Below are positions 23,715 to 33,391 of a stretch of 64,000 bases of DNA, piece by piece. Numbering within the stretch: position 1 is the first letter of the stretch; each line of letters begins with the position of its first letter. The notes below the pieces were generated by a model. It worked only from the letters and a program-made list of their open reading frames with translations, searched no databases and was not told where the DNA came from. The translations under genes were made by a program, and so were the position numbers. This stretch comes from Pelobates cultripes (lineage: Eukaryota > Chordata > Amphibia > Anura > Pelobatidae): positions 240,070,906-240,134,905 of the forward strand of contig OW240917.1 in assembly GCA_933207985.1 (NCBI GenBank), read 5' to 3'.

Positions 23715-23814
23715 NNNNNNNNNNNNNNNNNNNNNNNNNNNNNNNNNNNNNNNNNNNNNNNNNNNNNNNNNNNNNNNNNNNNNNNNNNNNNNNNNNNNNN
23801 NNNNNNNNNNNNNN
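23715..23814. other. Assembly gap, 100 N
   Basis: Exactly 100 N. It separates the channel contig from the contig that begins inside a retroviral gag gene. Confidence 0.95.
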
Positions 23815-23835
23815 GGCGCGGATGGTGCACCACCC

Positions 23836-24948
23836 ATGTATGTTACCTTTAACCCTTCTCAAGCTGCTACCCTTGTGACTTCACTCCCTGATCCTGAGAA
23901 ACACCCCATGCCCTTTTTCCGCCGGATGGCTCAGATCCGCAAAACATACTCCGCTGCTTGGCGGGATCTCATAAGTTTATGTGAAATAAAGGCTGGTGAT
24001 GCATACTGGCCAATTATGGAACGGAGCTTTAGCGATGCTCCTCTTACTTCTGATACTGATTTTCACTCTGGTGAAATTTTCTGTGAACAGCTTCGAGCCT
24101 GGGCTCAGGATAAACTAGCTGATCAGGCTACTTGCATAAATGACATTCTTCAAGATAAACTTGAGACCGTTGAGAAGTACCACTCTAGGTTGACTCAGAC
24201 TTTTTCAGATTTGGGGTTCAGCTCCTATAACAAAGCACACACTCAGATGCTATCTGCAGCGTTTGTGGCGGGCCTCAAGGAACATATTCGTAAGGGGTTA
24301 ATCCTAGCTCGCCCTGAATATAGAATTATTCCACTGGACACTCTCTTGTTGGTAGCCAAGGGTTTGGAAACAGTTTTACAACCCACACCACGTAGAACAA
24401 ATCCTTTGATGTACACTACCTCCACTCCTATCACAAGTTCTAACCAAGCACCTCAGATACCCCTCCAACAGTACCACCACCCTTCCCAGACACTGCCTGC
24501 ACCACTTCCTTTTCCCAGAGACCGAACAATCACAACAATCAGGACCTGTTTTAATTGTAACCAACCCGGACACTTTAGAAGAGATTGCCCACAGCCTAGG
24601 GTGTTCCGTCAGCAGACTTCCCGGTACCCTGGTCCCCATGCCACCAGCTATAACTTCCCTTCCACAGGTTATCTCTCTGCCCTACCCCTTCCACAGCTGC
24701 CCCAACTTCCCCCTCCTCCACCCCCTCCGCCTCCTGAGTACACCCACGCCCGGCAGTCCACATCAGATGCTCGTGCTTACTCTTCGCCCTCTGGTGAAGG
24801 GTATGACAACGATGATTTTCAAGACAGTCTGCCACAGCCCCGCCATGCTGTCCGTCCATCTCGCCCACCCATGCATTCTGCTAACCCCCCTTCCACTTCC
24901 CGCCGATACCAGGGACCAGACCAGGCCCATTTAGATTTATTGCAATAG
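23836..24948 (+). CDS. gag: Endogenous retroviral Gag, 5'-truncated
   Basis: This encodes capsid and nucleocapsid regions of the structural polyprotein. The first visible ATG is just inside the contig; the matrix region is probably lost in the gap. Residues about 1-190 read as a capsid-like helical domain. One zinc knuckle of the C-x2-C-x4-H-x4-C form lies at about 238-251 (CFNCNQPGHFRRDC). The C-terminal third is rich in proline, with a run of nine prolines. The frame ends with UAG at 24946-24948, and the pol frame continues in phase immediately after it. Confidence 0.8.
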   Translation: MYVTFNPSQAATLVTSLPDPEKHPMPFFRRMAQIRKTYSAAWRDLISLCEIKAGDAYWPIMERSFSDAPLTSDTDFHSGEIFCEQLRAWAQDKLADQATCINDILQDKLETVEKYHSRLTQTFSDLGFSSYNKAHTQMLSAAFVAGLKEHIRKGLILARPEYRIIPLDTLLLVAKGLETVLQPTPRRTNPLMYTTSTPITSSNQAPQIPLQQYHHPSQTLPAPLPFPRDRTITTIRTCFNCNQPGHFRRDCPQPRVFRQQTSRYPGPHATSYNFPSTGYLSALPLPQLPQLPPPPPPPPPEYTHARQSTSDARAYSSPSGEGYDNDDFQDSLPQPRHAVRPSRPPMHSANPPSTSRRYQGPDQAHLDLLQ

Positions 24949-26631
24949 GTAACCGGCAAGCCTGTGTCAGCAACCCCTGCCATGGCAGTGTCTGCGGGGG
25001 ATGGGGGAGGGCCTTTAGCTACTGTAGTTCTCCTCGTGGAGGGCCACCCAACCACCTTTCTAGTTGACACAGGTGCAGCCCGTAGTGTTCTTAGGGAACA
25101 AGACCTGCCAGACCCTTCCTTTTTATCTGACACTGATGTCTCCTGTGTTGGGGTAGATGGTACACCTCGCAGTAACCCCCTTACTAAACTCTTACACGTA
25201 GGATCACACATCCTCTCCCGGTTTGTTGTTTCCTCTACCTGTCCCATTAACCTCCTAGGTGCCGATGTTCTCTCTCGGCTTCAGGCTTCCATTACTTTCA
25301 CTGCAGATGGCCAAGTCGAGTTAACAACCCCCTTATCACAAAAGGATACCTCTGCCCTCTGCTCCCTCCCCATCCTGCTAAACATAACTGACAACACAGG
25401 GAATGCACGGGTCACACACACCCCCAGTGCTCTGGCTCGGGTCCCCCAAGAACTTTGGTCTACCGGCCCGGATGATATTGGCCGTTTACATGTACCTCCG
25501 GTCCTGGTTCAGCTCCTGCCTGGGGCACTACCCCCCCGTAGACCACAATATCCTCTGAAGCCAGCACAAGCTGAAGCCATCACCAAGCAAGTTGACAGCC
25601 TACTTGCCAAAGGTGCCCTCGTCAAATGCACATCTCCTTGCAACACACCCCTTTTTCCTGTTAAAAAGCGAACTGTTAAAGGTCAGCCTGACCAGTACCG
25701 CATGGTACAGGACCTTCGTGCTGTCAATGAAGTCACTATAAAGGACACTGCTATTGTTCCAAATCCACATACCCTCTTGTCCCAAGTACCACCAACTTCT
25801 ACTATATTCACTGTGGTGGATTTAGCCAATGCCTTTTTCAGTGTTCCCCTTGACCCTTCCTGCCGTTTTCTTTTTGCTTTCACGCATGAAGGGCAACAAT
25901 ATACATGGACTGTTATGCCACAGGGTGCTCAGAACTCTCCCACGCAGTTTGCTCATGCCATGTCTCTTGTTCTGGATCCCTGGCAGAGATCTCATCTGGA
26001 TGTTGTTCTACTTCAATATGTTGATGATCTACTTCTCTGTGCTCCTGATTTGCTCACTGCAGAGCGTGACTCAGAAGACCTCCTGTGTTTCCTCACTGCA
26101 CCAGTTTGCAAAGCTTCAAAATCGAAACTACAATGGTGCCGGCCACCATCCGTGGTCTTCTTGGGACACTGCCTTTCCCATGGCACCAAACATCTGACTT
26201 CTCAACGTGTGCAAGCCATTCTGCAACTCCCTCTACCTGCAACACATCAGACTCTCCATGCTTTTTTGGGTCTTATAACATACTGCAGGTCCTGGATCCC
26301 AGAGGCATCAAAACTTATGCAACCACTCTATGATACCCTCAGGAGTGAGCCCTTCCACCTTACTGAAGAAACTATCACCTGCTTCCACAACCTGAAACGA
26401 GCTATTGCCTCAGCACCTGCCTTGGGCCTCCCCAACTACCAACTTCCTTTCACTCTGTTCGTCTCTGAAAAGTCAGGACATGCTTCCGGAGTTCTCACTC
26501 AGAAACATGGGTCAAGACAACGCCCTATTGGCTATTTCTCCTGCATGCTTGACCCTGTTGCCTCCGAGCGGTGTTTGCCGCCAGCGCTCTCCTGGACAAG
26601 ACCAATGATTTTGTTCTCGGCCACCACTTAA
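24949..26631 (+). pseudogene. pol: Endogenous retroviral protease and reverse transcriptase (5' part of pol)
   Basis: In frame with gag across the UAG, so probably made by stop readthrough. Counting from the first Met (24964), the retropepsin triad is at residues 35-37 (VDTGAARS) and the RT active site YVDD at about 352-355. RT fingers/palm blocks (TVVDLANAFF, MPQGAQNSPTQF) and the connection region follow. The frame is shifted near 26570 and runs to a stop at 26631 out of phase with the next segment, so this copy cannot make full Pol. The shift is probably a small indel. Confidence 0.8.
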
Positions 26632-29030
26632 CAGTGTTGGCCCCTCATGACATTACTGCCATCCTGCAACAAACCCAACCAAAGCACCTTTCCTCCCAAC
26701 GCCACCTTCGCCTACAGACTTCCTTGCTCCTACCTGACAATGTTAAGCTTCAGAGATGTCTTTCCCTGAATCCTGCCACTCTTCTGCCACTTCCCAAGTG
26801 GGGAATTGTTTATCATTGGTCCAGCCTGCATATTAACCCAGAGGTTCAAGCAGACCTACAGTTGCCTGTACTTACACCCCCACATGATGAACAACCAGAG
26901 GCCCTACTCCACTGCACATTGTGGTTTAGGGATGTACCAAGCCCTGATATGAACTATGAAGAAGAACTATTCCAGCTCAAAGAAATTCAAATTTCCCTGA
27001 CTGATTTATTCTGGGACTCTACAGGTACAATGCTTGTCTTAGTTTGCCTCCCAGAAAATGTAACACACCTCTATCACCACTGGGATACAGCTATTCCACA
27101 CATACCTCTCACCAGATCCCTCAACACCTCATGGAAAGACCTAGGCCCGATGGCCAGAACATGGAACCAAATGACTCAAACACAGCTAATTTCTGCAGGG
27201 ATCAATAAAAAGACCATTGATTACTGCACTACAGGGTACCCCAGGTACCACACAGAGGCCTGTGAGGACCCACTTACCGCGGATTGTGACTTCATTGATA
27301 TCCCCCATGACTGTTTTGAACAAATGAAAATGGAAACTACACACCTACCAACTGTTTATGAAGCTGCATTACTTAATCCGGATCAAACATTATTTGTGGA
27401 TGGCTCAAGATTTGCTGATGAACAAGGACAGTATCACACTGGATATGCAGTCACCACAGGATTTCAAGTATTACAAGCAGCTGCTCTACAACCAACCAAG
27501 TCTGCCCAAGAAGCAGAGTTAACAGCTCTGACCGTGGCTTGCAAACTGTCTGAAGGTCTACGTGTCAACATTTATACGGACTCAAGATATGCCTTGGGGG
27601 TGGCCCACGACTTTGGTTTAATTTGGAAGACCAGAGGATTTCTTACAGCTACTGGTACTCCGGTAAAACATGGGGCAACTATTGCAGAACTAATGGATGC
27701 ATTGGAACTTCCAGCAGAAGTGGCAGTATTGAAAGTAAAAGCCCACGGAAAATTGGATACAGAAGAAGCACGTGGAAATCACTTGGCTGATCAGGCAGCT
27801 AAAGAGGCAGCGCGGCAAGGATGGGAAGTGGACAGAAGAGTGGCCACAGATGCATTACCTATCTACACTATGCAAACATTGCCTACTGACCTCAGGCTCC
27901 TGAAGGAACAACAAGCAGCTGCTACCCCACAGGAGAAACAAAGTTGGAAGAACAAAGGAGCTGTACTCCGTGATGATGTTTACACTATCAATCTCAAGTT
28001 CTGCCTACCCAGGAACATGTATCCAGCGGTGGTCCAATGGGTCCATGGGCCAGCCCACCTGTCAAAACTCCTGATGAACTCGCTGATTGACAAGTATTTT
28101 GAAGCACCAGGCATCACTACTTTAACACAGAATTACTGTAAATCTTGTACTATATGTGCTAAATGCAATCCTGGGAAAGTTATAAAGACTGCACTTAACC
28201 ACCTAGCTAAACCACAATACCCCTTCCAGAGGATTCAGATTGATCACATCCAGATGCCAAAAAGCGGACGTTATGAATATGCATTGGTTATAGTGGACAT
28301 GTTTTCAGGATGGCCAGAGGCCTTCCCAGTGACCAACCTCACCGCAAGAACTACAGCCAAGTACCTTCTGACAGAAATTGTTTGCCGCTATGGAGTTCCA
28401 GAAGTGATTGAAAGTGACCAGGGAACCTCCTTTACTGCCTCACTAACACGGGAAGTCTGGTCAGCACTGGGGGTGACCCTTGCATTCCATACACCATATC
28501 ACCCACAGAGTAGTGGCAAGGTAGAACGCATGAATGGCACTTTGAAAGCCAGAATGCTTAAAATGTCACAAGAAACTAACATGCCCTGGCCCGAGAGTCT
28601 CCCATTAGCATTGTTTAGTGTGAGGTACACTCCTAGGGGAAAATACAGCCTGTCACCTTATGAGATTCTGTTTGGTTCAGCACCCAGGTTAGGTTGTTAC
28701 TTTCCCCAACAGCTTCAGATCCAGTCAGATGCTATGGTAGATTATGTGACAGCCCTCTCACATGCCTTGACCAAGATACATGCCCAAGTGTTTTCTTCTA
28801 TTCCAGATCCTGAGTCGAATACAGGTACACACAAGCTGCTTCCAGGCGACTGGGTTATGGTTAAGAAGTTTCTCAGAAACCACACCCTAGAACCGAGATT
28901 TGATGGTCCTTACCAAGTGCTCCTGATTACAGCAACGTCAGTTAAACTAGCTGGGAAGAGTTCTTGGATACACGCTTCACATTGCAAAAAAGTGCCTGCT
29001 CCAGAAGAGACTGATCCTGTTGAAAAATGA
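26571..29030 (+). pseudogene. pol: Endogenous retroviral RNase H and integrase (3' part of pol)
   Basis: Continues pol in another phase after the break near 26570. RNase H lies at residues about 275-420, with its D-E-D-D series visible (LFVDGSRF, AQEAELTAL, IYTDSRYA, NHLADQAA). An HHCC zinc-binding region begins at about 487 (HGPAH ... CKSCTICAKC). The integrase catalytic triad is D (QIDH, about 555), D (ESDQG) and E (KVERMN, about 650). The stop overlaps the env start in an ATGA at 29027-29030. Apart from the upstream frameshift the segment is intact. Confidence 0.8.
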
Positions 29031-30541
29031 ATTTATTATGTGTCTTGTGTTTTCTTATGCTGCTACATCTTGCCTGGGCCCAACAAGTGGCCATTACCAA
29101 AGATGATCATGTGTACACTTTTTGGTACAATTCTTCTAATACTGATGTGGCTACATACACCTTTGACTATTGTGACATAGTCACTTGTACATTTCCACAA
29201 ACACAACATGCAGCTATATATAAGGACATACCTAACAAAAAGGATCCATACATTTGTGTGACTGGAGGAGTTTGGGGTCACCATTGTAGTTCATGGAAAG
29301 CTGCCGGGTGGAACACAGGTAGACCATGGGGTTACAGACCTCAAGTAGCATTAGACAAACTTGACAAAGATGGGAAACCCTTACTCTCTAGAATGACCCT
29401 GAGTAAACCCATAGGGTCAACTCCCATTAAACTCACCTTGAATATAGAACACCCTAGCCCAAGGGATGCAGGGGAGTATGTGATGGGAATGTACTGGAAG
29501 GGAGGCGGGTCACATAACGCATTAGGGACCTTTTACCTGCAAGATATGCTAAATTCTTCTGACTGGGTGGGAACCACACATATGGTCATTAACCCATTGA
29601 AACCACATATCAAGACCCTACATGACATGGTGGCCATAGCTAACCCCACTTTTGAAGATACCATGGCAGTAGAAACAGGGTTTTCAGACACTAATTTGTG
29701 GCTAGAATGGATGAGGTACAACGCAAACTCACACAATAAGACTAATTGTTACGTATGTGGAGGTGCCAGACCTCATCTGGGCACAGTACCTCTGAGCTTA
29801 CCCCCCGAAATAGAATCATGTGTACTGAGTTTGTATGCACAATCTATCACCAACTCCTCAACATGTGAATCCTGGAAGAAGGTTTACCCAATCACCCATG
29901 GACATGTGAAACCACCTGATGGAGTCACCATCTACCCAGGTAATTACACATGCTATTCAATACCTAAGAACACTGGTTTGTATCTGGGCAAATTCCCATC
30001 AGGATACTGCTCAACTTACCATAGTCCACCTGTATCACTGCTAATGAACCACACAAAGACAATCGGTGATATCTATTGGTTATGTGGTGACAAACAATTG
30101 AGGTCCCAATTAGTTGGGCAATGGTGGGGGGAGTGTGCCCTAACCAAAGTCATAATGCCTATCCACATTATTCCAGATGGTAGTCATAACACTTTAAATC
30201 TCACACATGTATATTCTAGAACCAAACGAGAGGCTCCTATCCGAGGGAGCTTCGACCCCCATGTATATATTGATGCCATAGGTGTGCCTAGGGGGGTGCC
30301 CAACGAATTCAAAGCAAGAGATGAAGTAGCTGCAGGATTTGAATCCCTAATTCCAATGATAACTGCTAACAAAAATGTCAATTGGATCAACTATATCTAT
30401 TATAATCAGCAGCGCTTTGTCAATTATACAAGGGATGCCCTACAGGGCCTAGCAGAACAGTTACAAGCCACAACCCAAATGACATTTCAGAACAGAATGG
30501 CTCTAGATATGATTTTAGCTGAGAAAGGGGGGGGTATGTAA
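29027..30541 (+). pseudogene. env: Endogenous retroviral Env, surface subunit and first part of transmembrane subunit
   Basis: A hydrophobic leader (MNLLCVLCFLMLLHLAWA) starts the protein, followed by a surface domain with many N-glycosylation sequons. A furin-type site RTKR is at residues 398-401. The start of the transmembrane subunit follows, reaching a gamma-type immunosuppressive-like segment (QNRMALD). The frame ends early at 30541 just after a run of eight Gs (about 30529-30536); the rest lies in another phase downstream. A homopolymer-length change is the likely cause, so this copy encodes a truncated Env. An assembly or sequencing error in the G run is possible. Confidence 0.8.
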
Positions 30542-30557
30542 AATCCTCCCTGAAACC

Positions 30558-30944
30558 ATGACATGTTGCACATACATTCCAGACAACACTGGGCCCAATG
30601 GTAAGGTGACTATGGCCATAGAGAAGCTAGATAGTCTTGCAGACGAATTAAAGAAGAATTTGGGAGCCACTGACATATGGGATAAATGGTTTGGATGGAT
30701 GAATGGCTGGCAAAAGACCCTCTTCCAGGTGGGGACAGCTGTTCTTATAGTGTTCATTATCTTCTTGTTTTTAGCCTGTTGCATACTCCCCTGCATACAG
30801 AAATATCTGCAGAAAGCAGTGGATAAGACTGTAGATAACGTGACCCCTACCTTCCTACACCAAGATATCACAGACCTCGAAGATGACACCCCACATACAC
30901 CCCTACAAACACATCAGTTTAAACAGACAACTGCCTTCCTATAG
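30558..30944 (+). pseudogene. env: Endogenous retroviral Env, remainder of transmembrane subunit (out of phase)
   Basis: This carries the distal ectodomain with paired cysteines at the start, a heptad-like stretch, a tryptophan-rich membrane-proximal part, a strong membrane segment (about residues 55-80) and a cytoplasmic tail. It lacks its own signal peptide and would only be made if joined to the upstream frame. Confidence 0.75.
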
Positions 30945-31132
30945 GGATAGAGTAGGGAAAGCATCTGTCTTGACAGGTGAGTCTCACGTGTGGAGATGTA
31001 GTGGGCTAGCCACTGCGGGATACCCGCGGAGTGAAGCGTTCGATGCTTGTCGAGACGGATAGGTTGCGGGCAACTAGGGACATATTAGGGACAGCAGCAG
31101 TTGTTATGGTAAATAGCCATTTTAGGGGGGAC
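30945..31132 (+). other. Proviral 3' untranslated segment and polypurine tract
   Basis: Non-coding sequence after env, ending in the purine run AGGGGGGA directly before the LTR start at 31133. Confidence 0.6.
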
Positions 31133-31566
31133 TGTTGTGGAAATAAGGTCTGCGCATATTTCCTAGATAGAGAAAATGTCTATTTACTCATTTCATGATA
31201 TATATCGTATAAAGCTAAACACACATATTTTAATCAAGATGGCTGCTAGAAGCTTTTAATCCCTCCTCCCCCCTCCTCCTAACGTCGACTAACTACCTCG
31301 TGCATCAAGATGGCGCCGGGAAACCGTGGGAGACCCTCATGGCCCCGGTGACATCACCTACAGTAGGCAGAGCATTAGAGCAAGCACTTAACACCTAACC
31401 AATTATTGATGTATTATTCCATGTTATCTCTGACAATGCATATGATGTAATTTTGCTTTAAAAGGGACTTGCCGTCCCCTCTGAATAAACTTTCCTCAAG
31501 TTATTCAACAACCTGGAACCTGTGTCTGGTGTGAATTACTTCAGGGAGCGTGCACGCATTGTTTCA
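31133..31566 (+). repeat. 3' LTR of the endogenous retrovirus
   Basis: Starts TGTTGTGGAAATAAGG directly after the polypurine tract. A TATA-like TTTAAAAGG is at 31451-31460 and a polyadenylation signal AATAAA at 31483. The 3' end is taken as ...TTGTTTCA (31566), but earlier CA ends are possible because no second LTR is present for comparison. Confidence 0.7.
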
Positions 31567-31601
31567 TTGATTTGGCCAGGGGCAGATACACAAAGAAATA
31601 A

Positions 31602-33344
31602 TCAATACTTTAATTGATTTTTCCACTTCACAGGACCTATAAAGTCAATTTGAATATCAGACCAGGGTAATGACACCCCCCTCTTCTGAAGTGGTGCACG
31701 ATGGGTTGGACCATGGGGTTGATATTGCGGACAAATCAAGCATCCCTGACAGTATGTCTTAACATCCCTAAACATGTGTGGCCAATATGCATAATCACGC
31801 AATATCTCATATGTGATCTTATCACCACGATGCCCAGATGTAGGTGCATCATGTGCGTGTTGGAGCATTAATCCTCTGTATACAGTTGGGACTACCCATT
31901 GTTGTATACCATGTTTAGAAGTTCTGACCAGTAACCCATCCATGATACTAAATTGGACTTCATATCTCATCAAGATTCGTAAATCTTCATTATTTTTGCA
32001 ATCCTCATCTGTGATGGGATTGGCAGTAGGGTCTTCTATATGTTTATAGAATATGCCTATGACGGGATCATTCTTTTGACTAGTAATCAGGTCCTCACTA
32101 GGAGCTTCTTGACTCCATTGCACGACGTTTAAGTCGGCATTATTTCTAGCCTGTCGTCTAGTTATGGCTTCAACATGAATTGAACCCATAAGATCATCAA
32201 TGTTTAGGGTTTCACCATTGATGGCAGCTTGTTTTGCTAGTGAATCAGCTAAGTCATTACCATCCTTGTCAATACCTTCTATTTTAGAATTGCCTTTGGT
32301 TTTCTTCCAATATATGGTTAAACCATTTTCCTTAACCAACTCATCGATTTTACAAAACAATTTCCCATGTTTAACAGGTTTGTTATTGCTTTTCAGCATT
32401 TGGTTACGTTTCCAGCTAGGCAGATATTCGACGAAACTGTTGCGAACATAGTTGGAATCAGTTATGACAACAAATTCTTTGATACCATATTCTATTGCCA
32501 TTTGAATGGTCTTATATACCGCACAGAGTTCGGCTATCTGACTGCTTTTGGGACCAATATTGTATCCTATAGATACATTAGGATAATCACCTGTCCAGGC
32601 AATTCCGATACCTGCAACTAACTTCCGTTCAGCACCAGCGACGTGGTGATATGAACAACCATCAATGTATACCCACGGTAGTGGTCGACAGTATTCCTCG
32701 TCATAAACTTTATAAGGAGATAGTAATTGCTCTTCTAGGAAGTCATCTCCGGTGTCATTATCATCCAGAGATGGAGCAGTACAGTCATGTAATTCTGCTA
32801 AACCTTGGGCAACTGGGCTTCTCTTATTATGTTTATAACGGACTTCTAACGGCCATCCCTGTAAGGATAGAGTCCATGCAGTAATCCGACTGTTAGAGAG
32901 ATTATCGTCTCTAATTCTTTCACTCTGCAGATACTGTAGAGGTTGGTGAGCTGTTTCTACAATTATTTTCTCACCTTGGATATAGCTACGAAAATTTTGT
33001 AGTGCCCAGATAGTCGACAATAACGCCTTCTCACACGTGTTGAATTTAACTTCAACAGGTGACAAAGTCTTGCTAGCATATGCAATAACTTTGTTTAAAC
33101 TGTCCTGCTTCTGATACAGAACAGCACTGATGCTTAAATCGGTATATCCTGTCTCCAGATAGAAGGGTTTACCCCCCTCTGGGTATGCTAAACAGGGTGC
33201 CTGAGTGAGCTTCCTCCTCAGCTCACTTACCGCTTGGTCCTGAGGCTCCCCCCAGTTCCAGGTAGTTTCCTTTTTAAGCAGGTGTAAGAGTGGTTTAGTT
33301 ATTTCTGCATAGTTATCTATAAACTTACGGGAGTAGTTAGTCAT
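31602..33344 (-). pseudogene. pol: Pol, 3' part: tether, RNase H and start of integrase
   Basis: Residues about 1-190 are an RNase H-like tether lacking the full catalytic set (FYLETGYTD). A second RNase H at about 225-385 has DG, E, TDS and D residues in place (VYIDGCSYHH, AELCAVYKT, VITDSNYV, GNDLADSLA). An integrase zinc-binding region (HDAPTSGHRG ... CQGCLICPQC-like) and the first catalytic Asp (SDIQIDFIG) follow at about 495-568. The frame then ends, so the other two catalytic residues and any env are missing. It is in a different phase from the upstream Pol segment; the break is near 33405-33420. Confidence 0.75.
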
Positions 33345-33391
33345 ACCAAGGAACGATCTTAATTCCCTGATGTTTGAAGGTGTTTTAGCCT

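Larger units (their letters stand above)
23815..31566 (+). mobile_element. Endogenous retrovirus, gamma/epsilon-like, 5' end missing
   Basis: Order on the plus strand is gag, in-frame UAG, protease-RT, RNase H-integrase, env, a polypurine tract (about 31122-31132) and a 3' LTR. The 5' LTR, primer-binding site and start of gag are lost at the N gap. Only two coding breaks are evident (near 26570 and about 30535), so the copy is fairly young. In-frame gag/pol separated by UAG, a single CCHC knuckle, and a surface protein with a furin site followed by a gamma-type transmembrane region point to the gamma/epsilon side of Orthoretrovirinae. Confidence 0.85.

Noticed and set aside
24596..25247. Antisense open frames over gag/pol of the provirus
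   Set aside because: Overlap confirmed retroviral genes and lack any motif.
31566..31600. Primer-binding site after the 31133-31566 LTR
   Set aside because: TGGCCAGGGGCAGATACAC occurs here, but this is the 3' LTR end and no tRNA match is convincing.
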